A DNA stretch of 64,000 nt from contig NC_046650.1 in NCBI RefSeq assembly GCF_900324485.2, positions 16,448,193-16,512,192 on the forward strand. The letters are read 5' to 3'. Every line of letters starts with the position of its first letter. The stretch's first letter is position 1. The translations under genes and the position numbers were made by a program. Shown in pieces: positions 23,282 through 36,400 of the stretch. The notes below the pieces were generated by a model. It saw nothing but the letters and a program-made list of their open reading frames with translations. It was not told the origin of the DNA and did not search any database. Source of the stretch: Mastacembelus armatus. Its lineage: Eukaryota > Chordata > Actinopteri > Synbranchiformes > Mastacembelidae.

Positions 23282-25795
23282 TCAGTCTGCCACAGCAGGC
23301 GTCTTCCTACAGCATCCCAGAATCCCTCCTCTCCTCTTCCTCCTCTTCTTCATCTTTTTCCCTCTGCTGTTGGTGCAAGTGGACATCTTCAGGGTGCTGA
23401 TGCGTTTCTCCTGCTCCCGAACCTTCGAATTCAGGTGGGACTGAATGGCTGTGCCCAGGGACTCCAGGTCGATTGAGGCACCATACACCTCCCACGTCAT
23501 CCCCTGCTCGTCCCACTCCACCTCCTGTGGTTTCACAGTCGTCGCCTCCTTGTTTTGGTTTGTTAATATTTTGTCATCGTCTTCCTCTTGCCCTTCCTTC
23601 TCGCCCTCACAGATACTCTCAGTACTAATGTCTCCGTCTTGGTTTTGTCTGAGTTGTAGCTCTGACGTGAGGACGGGCAGGCAGGCCGGGAGGGAACTGG
23701 CCTTGTCAGTTACATCAGAGCAAAGCACTGATTGGCTGCAGAGCTCGATGTCAATCTTGCAGACGTGTTGTAAAGGTGGCTGGCCAGGACGGATACAGCT
23801 CTTCGATGGGTCTGTCGGCGAGGTCAAACTACCTGACTGACAGCTGGGAGAGCCAATCAGAGAGGAGGTGGGAGCTTCTTTGTGGAGGCTCAGGCTGGTG
23901 GAAGCAGAGCATTCATCCACATCCACCTCTACCTGGACACCCACCTCTCTCCGCGCCCCTGCCCAATGATGGAGCCTCTCACCAGGGTCAGTCATGGTCG
24001 CTGCCTCCTTGACTCTCTTGGAGCTTGCTGGATGACTGGACGAGGGAGGAAGAGGGTGAAGGGGTGAGGAGGAACTCCCCAGACTCTCTTTCTTTTTATT
24101 CTTCTCCTGCTTCTTCTCGTTTTTCTTAGTCTCTACTCCTGTTGCCCTTGATGACAGGATGTTGCTAGTAGCAGTGATGGCTTTTGCATCTCCCAGGTGA
24201 TCAGGATTAGTTGATAGGGTTCCTGGTGTCTTTTTCTCTCCCCGTGATGATCCTGTGTTGTCATATGGGTCTACCTTATGCCTGGCTCCATGGGATAAGC
24301 CTGGTCCTCTATCAGCTGTCACTTTGGTCTCTGGTAGTTTCAAATGTTGTTCCTCAACTGTATTGCCTGTTTTCACCTGTGTCTTGGTGATGGAATCAAA
24401 GGTGAGACCACGAGTCAGACTGGTATTATGGGATGTGTTGCTGGGATTTAGTTCCACTGCAGCAGGCTCTGGTGTGCATTCTCCCCTCACTGGTCGGGTT
24501 TTAGGAGTAGAGGTGGCCAGAGCTGGTCTGGTTTTGGAGTTAGAACCAGTTTTAGAGTCCAAACTGTCCTTTGATCCCAAACTGGTTTTGGAAGTAGAAC
24601 CGCTTTTAGAATCCAGACTATCTCTGGACCCCGTTCCAGTTTTAGAATTGAGACTGGCTTTTGAATCTGGGTCATTTTTAGAATCCAGACTGTTGTTGGC
24701 CACTGTTTTAAAATCTGAACTGGCTTTGGAACTGGTTCTGGATTCAGAACCAGCACTTGAATCTTTACTGTCAAGATTCTCACTGGAGTCAGATGTGTTA
24801 CAGTGTCTGGTCCCAGTAACTTGTCTGTGTGTTGATGGTTTGGGACTTAGAGAACGGGGTTGAGGGATCTTGATGCTGAGCAGTGCCATTTCAGACTTCT
24901 GAGTTTGCAATTTCTGACCTTTGTGGGACATTTCAGAACTTTGAGTTCTTGAGTAATATGCTCCTTGCTCATTTGACATCACTGTTGTATTTGGTGGATC
25001 TGGTTTTTGGACTTTGGGCACCATTGTTGGGATTCGATTGGGCAGTTTTGGACTAATAACATTTGTATCTCCTTTCTGATTGCAGCCTTCTGGGCTTAGG
25101 GGAAGGTGTAGTGTTTGTGGTTTTTCTTTCCTGCCATCTTCTTTTTGACTGGTTTGCAGCTTTAGACTCATTGTTATTTTGCTCTTTGTTGTCGGTTTGG
25201 TTGTCAGTGCCATATGTGATTTGGGGTTTAAGATATATGTGGATTCTACTTATCGTGTTTGCAGCTTCACTTTTTCAGTCGTCCTAGGGCTGCTAGTAAT
25301 CATCATTTGCTCGATCCGGTGTGGTTTTGGACTTGTTGCCATCTCGCTGGTCTTGGGTGTTGGGGATGATTTTGGGTTTGGGGATTTCAGCCTTTGCTCA
25401 CCTCTGGTGTTCACCGACACCTCAGGTGCTGCTGAGCGAGACAAAGCTGGGATTTTGCTTTTTTGCCATGGTGGATCATCTCTTTCTCCTGGTGATGCCC
25501 CAGTGGCTTTGAGGGTGCTTGCTGATTTGCCCATTTCCATAGTAACAGCTCCTTTGACCCAGGGTTTCCCTCCTCCTTTATTCCCATCATCTATTTTATT
25601 CCCTCCATGCTGCTTTGAGGTCTCGCTGGCTGGGCGAGGGTTGCTTGGTGACATGCGATTGAGGTTTAGGTTGAAGTTAGGCTCTGCCCTCCAGTTGGCA
25701 TTATGGTCACCTGCAAATTCCGCCTCCCCTGGAGTCAGGGATTCTGATTGGTTGATACCCTTTTCACGTTTAGAAACATTTGGGGAGTTTTCCAT
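23282..25795 (-). CDS. gprin3: G protein-regulated inducer of neurite outgrowth 3 (GPRIN3), with internal TAA
   Basis: GPRIN proteins bind activated Gi/o/z alpha subunits at the plasma membrane and promote neurite growth. Most of the protein is one exon of low-complexity sequence, including a Ser/Lys/Asp-rich repeat ([10 protein letters not shown]-like) and the family motif VKEAATMTD. The conserved C-terminus is clear: [26 protein letters not shown], then a basic stretch and GCC, a likely palmitoylation site. The probable start is 25795 ([13 protein letters not shown]); the exon acceptor is near 25878. The frame is open for 181 codons, then meets TAA at 25250-25252, then continues open in the same frame for 655 codons to the TGA at 23282. 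No convincing intron removes the TAA. It may be an error, an allele or real inactivation; a shortened protein from the ATG at 25213 is also possible. Confidence 0.82.
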
Positions 25796-26575
25796 TGTGA
25801 TGTCCACAGTCGGTCCAGAAGAAATCAGGGAACAAAGATTTTTTGCTTGTAGATTCTGGCAATCGAAGGTCAGCACCTGATGGAAAAACAGTAAGACACA
25901 TGGGAAATATTGGATGTTAAATCAGTAAAAAGGCCGTGTACAATCAGTAGAAAAAAACAGTAGAAAATGATGAGTACTTTGCTTTCTATGTCACCAGTAG
26001 TGAAGCCTTTCTGTTCTGTGATGGATGATATCATGAAAGACATTTTTTAAATCTATGATGCTAAATTTCTGCCCATCCTCACATGATGAATCCTCTGGAG
26101 ATCCCATTACGCTCCCATTTGCTCTTCCCTGCTTTGATTGACAGATACAGATACATTAATGACTCGGTTTGTAAAACCCCAACATCACAAAATAGCCAAA
26201 AGATTTAGAGTCATGCTCATATTGTACATATGAAATTGTGAGATTTGTACACACTGTAAATAAACATAACCATGTTAAATTGCTTTGTGTATATATTTTG
26301 CTAAGGTTGTCTCATGCTTCATAAACTGTGAATTTTCTTAGTGTGGCTAATAAAATATCCATCTAACTATTGAAATGCATTGATAAATCAGGAAGTGATC
26401 GAGACCATCCACACACTGAGTCTATAAATCAACATCACAGGAGATTAATAAAAATAATAAAAATCCCATATGAGAAACAAGCACAGCTGCTGAATCTATG
26501 TTTAACACCACAAATCAGAATGAATCACTGACAACACAGAAGATCAATAAGCAATTATCAATCAATCATTCGTAC

Positions 26576-26700
26576 CTGTTAGGAAGCACAGACGTGAGCG
26601 TGGGTCAACGGAGACGTGCTCGCTGGTGGAAATCCCATCCTGATGTCTGACGGAGAGAAAAGCTCCAGCTGCTCCCTCACTCGTTCCTCCTCTGTTCTGA
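26576..26700 (-). other. gprin3: Probable 5' untranslated exon of gprin3
   Basis: A donor CTAACAG|GTACGA lies at 26575/26576 on the minus strand, and the gprin3 coding exon begins at an acceptor near 25878. The upstream edge is a guess. The region carries no long frame. Confidence 0.4.
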
Positions 26701-27995
26701 GGAGGCATTTATGAATTAATCAGAGGAGGAGGGAGATCAGCTGCTTTCTCTCCTCCTGCTTTACCACTTTCATCCCTTCTTCTTCCTCCTTAAATTCCTT
26801 CTCTTCCTTCTTCTTGTCTTCCTCAGATTCTTCTCTTCATCTTCTACTTTCACCTGGTTTTAGCCTCTTCAACATACTTGTGGTCCTGCTCCCTCCCCTA
26901 GTGTGTAAGAAAAGACACAGTCGGGTTGAATTATGTTTCGAAAACCTGATGTAATTTAATCCATAATCTATTTTTAATCTGTGTAGTACAAGTCCACAGG
27001 CTTCATGGGACATGCAGTACTAAAACCATCTGAGTACTACTTCAGTTTCTTCTAAAGTGTTTACTATGAAAACTTCTTCTTCTGTGAAGTTTGTTTGTTC
27101 GAACACCTGCAGCAGGATATTTAAACCAGTGGTGAGAATCGTTGTATACTGTTCACACCTTTATCAACACGTTACTAACTCACACACTGCTGGTTACCTG
27201 GATACGATACCTGTCTGTCACTGCCACCTGAGGCTGTGTGTGTGTGTGTGTGTGTGTGGATTTATGTGTGTGTATTTTAAATGCAAACATTACAAAAAGT
27301 GAAACTGAGGTTTAGTAAACGTGGAAACAAACCAGTTAACATCCACAACACAAATTTAGTGAGCCAGGTCAGCGTGTGGCTCCCTGCAGGGTTTTTAATA
27401 GTTACTGGACAACAATGGAGGTCTACGGCTCAGACCGATAAGCTGAACCAGGTTCTGGGTTCTGTCAGTCTCTGGATGGGATTTGGACTCAGTTAACACA
27501 AATGCACAAAATCACCAACATTTTCCTTTGACTACCAGAAACTTCTCCACAGTTCGGCCGAGACGTAACCACATCAGTGACATAAGTGAAGCTTCGAGTA
27601 AAGAAGAAGGTTTGACTGTCACCCCCGGTCTGTGTGTCCCACCCACTCTCAGTGTATCAGCCAATAAAACACTGCAGCAGTGATGTTACCTGACAACACC
27701 AGCTGACTGGGCATTGTCCTGTAGTGTGTGTGTGTGTGTGAGACTGTATTTACAGCAGCAGTCGGCAGCATCTTTCCTATTTGGTCTATGGACACAGGAC
27801 AGTGGACAGCCAGAGGAGCAGCTCGTGGTGCTGTTTAGTGCTTGTTAAGGAAATTACAGACACTTACCAACAGACACACTACTGATACTGACACACACAC
27901 ACACACACACACACAGACACACACACAGACATACAGAAAAACCCAAGACTGAAGAAACCAGCTGCTGTTTGGACGTGTTTCTGCCGAGACGCAGC
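26701..27995. other. Intergenic region between divergent gprin3 and ppme1-like genes
   Basis: Divergent promoters of gprin3 (minus) and the ppme1-like gene (plus) should lie here. It contains a pyrimidine-rich stretch (26740-26850) and short GT/CA microsatellites near 27236, 27727 and 27893. No exon was supported. Confidence 0.5.
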
Positions 27996-30900
27996 ATGTG
28001 GGAGGAGAACTTTGACACGGAGCAGTAAGTCACCTCTCCAAAAACTAGACAGAAACTTTCATCCTTTAAATCATTTCTGAACCAGCACAGCCTGAACCTG
28101 GACTGCAGGAGTTCTCGGAGCTACCAATCAGCAGGACATTTGATTTCTTTGAAACAGCCTGTAATAAACTTTGAACAGGATGATTAGTTAAACAGACACT
28201 TAGATAATTTATAGGTATGCACTGAGAGGAAGAAGCTAAATTTAGCCTCGGAGCATGTGGCAGTTTATCCCTCCCAACATGATGGTAGTATCATCTGTTT
28301 GTAATCTGATTATCTATTATACAGTTCGTGTGTTTCTGTGTCTACATGTCGACCAGTGAGGTTGGCCGTAAGCTGGACTACTCGCCGGTGTCGTGGCGGG
28401 AGTATTTCGACCAGATGGAGGACGTGAGCGTCGGGCTGTCCGACAGCAGGGACGTCTTCAGGATTTACAAAGCAGGAAGTGAAGGGCCCCTGCTGGTCCT
28501 GCTGCACGGTGGGGGACACTCGGCCCTGTCCTGGGCCGTCTTCACCGTGAGCATCTGTTCAATTAGTGGGTTGACAAATTAATGACAGTTAAATCACCAA
28601 CAGCAACAAGTCTTGGTGGCTTTTTGTTGCAGGCAGCCATCGCCAGCAGAGTGACCTGCAGGGTTCTCGCCATGGACCTCAGGGGGCACGGTGAGGCAAA
28701 TGAAGAAGGAGAGAGGTTTTTGTTTTCTCTTCACCGTGAGAATAAAGACAGAAGCAGTAACGCAGATACATGATTGATGAGACTTGATGACGCCGTAGTG
28801 ACGTGTTCTCTTTGTGAAGGTGCCTCCCGGGTCCGCCATTCAGACGACTTCTCAACACAAACCATGTCCAGGTAACTGCGACAAGGCCGACGATCCAAGT
28901 ACCTCCAGTAATACTGCACTGATACTACCACTGCCAACCCTACTAATACTACTACTATCTGCTTCTCATCCCGACTCGTCCCGCCCTGCTCAGCGATGTA
29001 GCCAATGTGATTCGAGCCTGCTACGGCGAGACGCCTCCACCCATCGTCCTGATTGGCCACGGCGTCGGTGGAGCCATCGCGGTGCACACAGCCAGCAACG
29101 TGCTGCTGCCGGCCACCGTCGGCCTGGTGGCCATCGACGTTGTGGAGGGTAAGTGTGAGCACTTTGAACAACTGTTCTCCAACGCTTCCTAACTTTTTCT
29201 GGTTTAGTCCAGTTTGTTCCTCCTGCAGGCAGCGCGATGGAGGCACTGCACAGCATTCAGAACTTCCTGAAGGGAAGGCCCAAGTCTTTCAAGTCCATGG
29301 ACCACGCTATAGAGTGGAGGTGAGAACTGAACAGCTCTGTGATCCTGAACCAGAGCTGGCCAGGTGGTTTCAAGATATTTCACAGCAAATCGATCTCAGA
29401 CTCAAACCGTCTTCACATTGTGCCAGGAAACAGGAAATCATGGCGAACAGTGTTTTGAAAATACTTTACGTTAGTTTTAATATTTAAATGTGTCACCTCA
29501 GGCCAACAGCAACTGGCTGCATCTGCAAACCTCAGCTCAGGTCAAAGTTCACCTGATTCAAGCCCAAGTCCACATTAATGTGACTACACCATCAGTGACA
29601 GTTACTTTTACTCTTCGTTCTGCTTCCAGCGTCAAAAGTGGACAAATCAGGAACCTGGAATCTGCCAGAGTTTCAATGGTTGGTCAGATCAAAAGGTAGG
29701 CTGTCTTTGATTGGTCAGGTAGAGATAAAACCACAGTAATGATTGGCTAACACCTTATCCTCTCATTCCCTAGTTTTGAAACTTAAATTACAGATGACTA
29801 CTGTTTTTTTAAATATGTTTGAATACAGACTTACAGATGTGCTGCTTCAGTGCTTCACCTCGTAGCGACAGCATCCTCTCTTGTGTGTCTTCTGTCTCAG
29901 ATGTGAGGTGGAGGAGGCCGACACTCGGGAGCAGGCCAGTCCGGTGACGGATGTGGTCGTCGAGCGTAACGAGGAGTTCTATGACCAGAGCTACGTCAGC
30001 GACAAAGAACATGCTGCGTCAGAGGTGAGCCTCAGTGAAGGCCAGGTACGAAAACCACCGCACACATGACAAACTAATATTCCACTGACTCACATTACCA
30101 AGTGTCCTACATTTACCTGGATGTTATGATGTGTTTAATGCTTTGCTTATATTCTCATATTCACAGACATTAAACTGTAACTTTTTACATGATCTCGTGT
30201 GTGTTGTGATACTTGAAAATCCATTGACCTACATTCACGACAGAACATCAGACTTTCACATTAAACACACGTCCCAGGTCAAACATTAGCTATAACTGCG
30301 AGGACATGATTGTTTGCAAGACCCACCATTGACTTCCATTCATTATGTCAGCTCTGACTGTTTGAATACTGAAGATCACTACTCAGCCATGTCTTGTTTT
30401 TACATGGCAGAGTGTGTACAAGTGGCGTATAGATCTGTCTAAGTCAGAAAAGTACTGGGACGGCTGGTTTAGAGGAACCTCCAACCTCTTCCTTGCTTGC
30501 AACCTGCCCAAACTGCTGCTCTTGGCAGGTACATGTTTCAATATGTTTCAGTATCACTTAGAAAATGATTTACATGGTAACACTCACAGTGAAGAAAAGC
30601 ATGTCAGTGTTTCGCTCTCACTAGAAGCTGCGTCTGTTTCCAGGAATCGACCGTCTGGACAGAGATCTGACCATCGGCCAGATGCAAGGTGAGAACAGCA
30701 CGTTATCTAAGGATAATGTCTTTGATTCATCAGATGTCGACGGCAATAATCAATAAAAACCTTTGAGCTTTTCACTTTTAGATCTTGGAGTAAAGTTTCC
30801 TGGGACTTTGGTCACAAATACACCTAAAAAGATTACACCCCTGATTTGGTATTTAACACCTAGTTGGAAAAAAAGAGTATGAATATCAATGCACTGCATT

Positions 30901-32314
30901 ACCCACAATGCAACTTGACACAGCTCCCTCTGCAGACACAAAACCTTTTCTTTTCTACAGTCATTATATTATTTAGCAGAAACAAGTTGGTGTCGGAAGG
31001 AAAATTTACTTTTCAACACAAACACAGTACAGGAGAGAAAAAATATTATCAAGCAGAAGTTACTGGGGGTTGATGGGAAATGTAGTTTTAACTTGGAAAA
31101 TCAAAGTGCGACATGCAGAATATGTAGAGACATGCTGTGGTACTGGGTATGGTACAAACTGTGAGGGGAAAATGTGATGAACGTCTACACTGCTGCAACA
31201 AACACACACACAACCACACACACACACAGCTTGAGGCAGTTCCTCTCCAGAGTCAGCTGGTTGTGTCAGTCAACTGGAAGTGACAGCGCAGGGGTGTGTG
31301 TGTGTGTGTGTGTGTGTGAAGGCCACAGACAGGTACTCTCTGCGCTTACCTGTCTTGCTGTGTGTCTCCAGGTAAATTCATGATGCAGGTGCTGCCCCCC
31401 TGTGGTCACGCTGTGCAAGAAGACAAACCAGACAAAGTAAGAAAACTGCTGTTGTCCATCCACTTCACTGTGAGTCTGATGGTGACTCCTACACAGTAAA
31501 CGTTTCAGGGGTCAGCTCGTAGCTCTGTGAGAATAATAAAAACAGTACACATCATGGTCATAGTTTAGTGTGTTAACATTTGCAGGTGTTTTGTTCATTA
31601 ATCAAAGTGAAATGTCGACCTGGTTGGATGAAAAGTCAGAGAATTACCAAAATAGTTCATCCTTAGAGATGACTATCTGACAGAGTAACCTTTGACCTGC
31701 TGACTGTGCTTAGTCCTGTGCTGTCCATGAATATTGGGACTACATTTTATTTCCATCCAATAGATGGTGAGATGTTTCTGGACCAAAGTGGTGCCATCAA
31801 GTAAAATGTTGCCATGGAAACTACAAAACTATTCAAGTTTACCCAAATTCTTCTCTTAACCTATAATCAATATTAATATCAGTAAATATCGGTGAATCTG
31901 ACTCAGCCTTTCAGTGTGTTGACTTATTATAAACTCACCATGTTTTTTATGTAGGAGGTGAACATTTCATCACAAAGACTGACTCCTACTGGTGCTGAGC
32001 TGTAGTTTTAGTCTTCTGAGTTCTGCTCCCAGACATTTCCTCAGTAAAAACAAGATGAAGCGATTTCTGTTCACCTGGTTTGTCTGTTTATGTGCAGGTG
32101 GCTGAAGCTGTTGCTGCTTTTCTGTTGAGACACAAGTTTGCTGAAGCCAGAAGAGAAACCAGGAGGTAAAACGCTCTGAAAGCTCCAGAAATCAATATGT
32201 ACACAGTCCTGCCTGTTGGTCTACACAACAGTTTGTCTTTTTCAAACAAACACTTCCTCTTACCTGACAAATGTTCTTCTTTCCGTCTCCAGCTCCAACT
32301 CTTTCACCCGATGA
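27996..32314 (+). CDS. ppme1: Protein phosphatase methylesterase 1-like, catalytic serine replaced
   Basis: PPME1 removes the C-terminal methyl ester of the PP2A catalytic subunit and stabilises inactive PP2A. Thirteen exons with consistent phases: 27996-28024, 28357-28546, 28633-28690, 28820-28871, 28994-29148, 29229-29319, 29630-29695, 29901-30024, 30411-30528, 30644-30688, 31372-31436, 32098-32165 and 32293-32314, giving 360 residues (human 386). The alpha/beta-hydrolase features are LVLLHGGGHSALSWAVF, GETPPPIVLIG, IDVVEG (acid) and CGHAVQED (base). The nucleophile elbow reads GHGVGG, where human PPME1 has GHSMGG. The codon at 29061-29063 is GGC, so the Ser nucleophile is Gly. The human poly-acidic insert is replaced by a shorter, mildly acidic linker, and the C-terminus differs (RRSSNSFTR). 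Exon 8 has an alternative donor at 30045 adding seven codons in frame. It probably binds PP2A without hydrolase activity; this is inference. Confidence 0.88.
31294..31318. repeat. (GT)n microsatellite in the ppme1-like gene
   Basis: About 12 GT units in the intron before the exon 31372-31436. Confidence 0.95.
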
Positions 32315-32813
32315 GATCTGCAGGTACGTCGGTTTGAAACTCCTACGCCTGATGTAGTAAAATACAGAAATCAAATGAATGAAGTTTTATTTGTTCATGC
32401 AACATCTTATATTTACTTACATGTCTACAGAATTATTAAAAAGGCCATGATTTACAGACAACGTGAACTTCATTCATTTGATTTTTCTTCAGCTATTCAA
32501 AAACACAGCAGCAGCTACTACAGGCCTTGTTGCTTTTGTTGTCAAACACTGCAGTCTCACATTGTAAACATTAAATCTCCTCCTCATGTATTTTACAGAC
32601 CAGCATGAAGGATCTGCAGATTCCTAACTGCTCCGTTCTTGTCTCGTAGATGCTGAAGTAGCTGAGACCGACTGACTGCTGCTGTGTAGTTTTGGTTTAC
32701 CTTTCATTTCTGTCTGCTCTTATTTTCCATCAAAGTACTGAATCAACCAAAAACATGTTTAGATAAACAGCAACAACGAACGTGTAGATTAAATATTAGC
32801 AACAAGTACAATG

Positions 32814-32819
32814 AATAAA
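32814..32819 (+). terminator. Candidate poly(A) signal for the ppme1-like gene
   Basis: AATAAA on the plus strand, 500 bp beyond the stop codon at 32312-32314. A second candidate is the palindrome at 33449. Confidence 0.4.
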
Positions 32820-33391
32820 ATGTTTAATTACACTTTACACCAGTTTGTAACTCAGTAACTTCCATCTCTGCAGCCTCTGGCTGGTAAAAATATGTTCAGA
32901 CAAACTTGTTTTTTGTTGCAAAGACCTAAAAATGCTTGAAACTAACAAACATCTGGTTCATGGTTTGGTCAGAATTCAGTCCCTTCATGCAAAACAGTTA
33001 ATGTTAATAAAACTTTCACACTTTCGTGACTAACACCAATTATTCTGAGATTTTTATTATCCATCATGTTGGTTTATTACTCTAGTACAGCACAGACTCT
33101 GCCCTTGTTTATAGTATTTTACAAACTAGTCACTATAGTTTACACTTAATCACCTGTTAGATGGAAAAATGAAAATGAATTTGAAGTTTAAATGATTTAA
33201 ATAAAATGATTTTTGAAAAGTGATTTTTTTTATGGCATTAGACAAATGATCTACACGAGGCCATGTGACCAACCTGTTAGTGATCAGAGCAGAGTCACTA
33301 TGTGTTTGTTCACTATTTGTGTCTCCAATTTATCTTTTTATTTAAATGTGGGATTTAATTTTTCACAGGAACAGACACAAACACCAGACTG

Positions 33392-33396
<5 letters not shown>

Positions 33397-33425
<29 letters not shown>
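33397..33425. repeat. Run of 29 A residues
   Basis: An uninterrupted homopolymer between the convergent ppme1-like and rnf150 genes. No adjacent retroposon body was recognised, so it is listed as a simple repeat. Confidence 0.9.
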
Positions 33426-33427
<2 letters not shown>

Positions 33428-33448
33428 GAAATAAAAACCAAAACTTGC

Positions 33449-33462
33449 AATAAAATTTTATT
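33449..33462. terminator. Palindromic double poly(A) signal
   Basis: aataaaattttatt is a perfect 14-bp palindrome that supplies AATAAA on both strands, in the gap between two convergent genes. It could end rnf150 transcripts (minus) and long ppme1-like transcripts (plus). Confidence 0.4.
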
Positions 33463-36400
33463 TCAATTCTGTCCTCAGTCAGAACACGTGCAACAACGGA
33501 CACACAAAAACAAACGACGTGACGTCGTCGCGTATTTACACCTTTGTGTTCACGTGCACAGGGACAATCACACAAACAGACGTTATGAAAAACAATTAGT
33601 TTTGCTAAAACACACACGAAAGCACATCGCACCGTGACACCGACCAATCTCTGGCCCACATCCACATCTGGAGTACTCACAGATTAAAATCCTCATGGAT
33701 CCATGTGGTGCGACTGCGTAAAGAACAAGATCTGCGACTACAACATAGAAAATATATATGTAGAGAAACATACAATGTGTGGTTAAATATGAACAGGCAG
33801 TTCACTAAATTCATCACATTCTCACAAAAGTGTCTCAAGATTTTTTTTAACATGGTTTTTAAGAGAAATGACAAAAACAAAAACAAGACAAAAGGGGAAA
33901 CACGGCGGGGAATTTCAGAATAAAGTAAGAATTCGAGGAGAAAAAGCAACAGAAAAGACACTGAAGGGAAAAGTACAAAGTTTTAAGCAAAAAAACCGAA
34001 GATTTTTTTCCAGAAACTTCCGGTTAAAGTGCGTCAACAAAAAGAGGCTGAGCAGCCAATCAAAACAGAGCATCCAGAGGAAGGCGGGAACAAAGAACCA
34101 ATCAGACGTCATTACTCACAGTAACAAGAGGCTCCCCATTTTTACATGTAGCAACTTTAACTTTCTAAAAACTACATTTTAAACTTCAGTGTTAGACAAA
34201 TGAAGCTGAAATGAAAACACTTGTGTTTGATTTGTTCATTTCATTAGATTTTATCTCGTATTTATGTTTCCCCAGTCTGGTAGTTATAAAGAGATCGTTT
34301 TTATAATTAAAGTCTCAGGATTAGGAGACACATTTATGACGTCCAGGTCTCCATATTCCATACTTCAAAACAATTTTGGACATTTATGTCACAGTATGAC
34401 AGGATTTTGTCATTAGGATACAGAATTGAGATCTTTAGTTCATAACTACATGATATGTAACAGTAACATTGGTTTTAAATACAAAATCTGTAAAATGATT
34501 CCTGCATGAGCAGTTTCATGAATCCATAAAATAACGTTTAGGATTTTTCTGTTTGGTTTTGTATCAGACTCCTGACATCATTTTCAATAACACCATAACT
34601 TTTCTGCCAAACACAAAATAAAAACAGGCGATTTAAGTTTTTTATAAAATAATGTAAAATAAGGTCCAGCAAACAACTTTGTTTACTGTTGGATTTTAAA
34701 TTGTAACAATTTATCTTTGGCGTAGTGTTTTTCTTGGTCTGAACTCTATTATAATGTAGAAATACTCAAATGTTTATCATTGGAAAAACTCAGCATATGA
34801 AAAGTTTGGGGCTGTTTAATCAAAGCTCATGACGAGACTTTTCAATACTGCGTCAAAAACCTTATGGGGACCAACGTGTCACAGCGGCTTCAGTCTTTAC
34901 GAGAACAAAAGGACTCAAAGTGGGTTGAGTTCAGCTCAGTCTCACTAACGTGGCAGCAGAACTGCAGTCGCACAAACAGAATAAAACAGTGCAAACATGA
35001 AAAGAACTTCACTCAATTAAATGCACTGAAAATAAAGCTCACAACACAAAGGAAGTCACTTTAATTGGAACGTCATTCACTGAAAATTGGCAAAGACAAT
35101 GCAGACGAATCCATCACCTTCATATATTACAGCAAATAAAGTCTCTGCCAGTGTTTCAATTAACTAGTGTTTGTTACACACTTAAAGTGAACCAGCGCTG
35201 ACACAGAACTGAGAGGAAATATGAAGCAAAACAGGAAGAACCTGAAAAAACAGTAAGAGTCTTTGTGGTGTCTGAGGGTCTGGAACAGAGAAGTCACTGG
35301 AACCACCATCACCAGTACTGATTAATGCTCATACAATTTTAGTTTTCTGATTATTGAAACCAGATATTTCATGGCAAACATTTATAGAAGCAGTAAATTG
35401 GAAATTAAAGGCAACACCAACTCTCTGTAAATTCAGAAACAGCTGTAAACATTATAGTTAATTTATCGTTTCATCGATCTACGGTTCTTATTTTGGATCT
35501 TTCTTTTAGAATGGTGGGAAAAAGTTTTTACACCAGACATCGGAACCAAAGGAGCGGGCGGGGCAGATCCGTACAATATTGGTTCTCCAGCCTACGATCG
35601 GGCTCAGGTCTCATCGGGCTACATCAACAATCAGATCCCAAATGGACTGCACAATAATCAAACTGCCTGATCAGTAATCAATCACACGGAGAACCACTAG
35701 GCCATAGGTGATAAAGGGCGAGGGGGGCATCAGTCTTTGCTGCTGGGGGTCTTCGTTACAAAAATAAACGTCTCCTCTGGTATCAAAATAGACGACAATC
35801 TTTATCTCTCTCGGTTTCAGGAAGCTCGTGGCGCCGGCGACACCGTGACACAACCGCAGCCGTACGCAGTCTGAGCACCGGTCGGCAAACGGACAACGGA
35901 CTCGTGGAAATTACATTTAATTAACATGTTCATCTTTGAGCCGATTCACACGTCCAGAGTCACCTGCTCTCGCTCAGACAGGGAGGGAAACTTTGGGTCT
36001 ACGGCTCCATGACCGACTGTCACAGCATGTTTTGGTGACCTTTGTTTAACCTCTGGAAGCGAAGATGTGGCAGCTCACAGCGCTCGGAGCAATGACCCCT
36101 AAACTGTAGACAGTAACAGATGAGCCTTGATTGTCAGGATTAAAGGTCAATGTGTTTTAAAAAAGGCAGCACGATGCGACCGTGACACGGACGGACAGGA
36201 CAAGACGGAGCTGCAGACAGTTCCTACGTGGCTTTTTATTGGAGGAGCAGTTACTAGACATTACCGTGACCGGTCTTTAGCCTGGTCTCCAACCTGGACC
36301 TGCTGTCCAAGCATCTGAGATAAACCGCACTTCAGTCTGAGACTGTATCGACCGTGTTTCCATTTCTAGTTCCATTTTTCATCACCTTTCTTGAGGATGT

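Larger units (their letters stand above)
32315..33448. other. 3' flank of the ppme1-like gene
   Basis: AT-rich sequence expected to hold the 3' UTR. A poly(A) signal candidate lies at 32814, and a run of 29 A residues at 33397-33425. No coding exon seen. Confidence 0.5.

Noticed and set aside
24255-25880. Plus-strand frames of 202 and 233 codons
   Set aside because: They are antisense shadows of the gprin3 coding exon, whose minus-strand frame has the recognisable GPRIN C-terminus.
33397-33425. Run of A as the tail of a retrocopy
   Set aside because: No retroposed body or target duplication was seen next to it.
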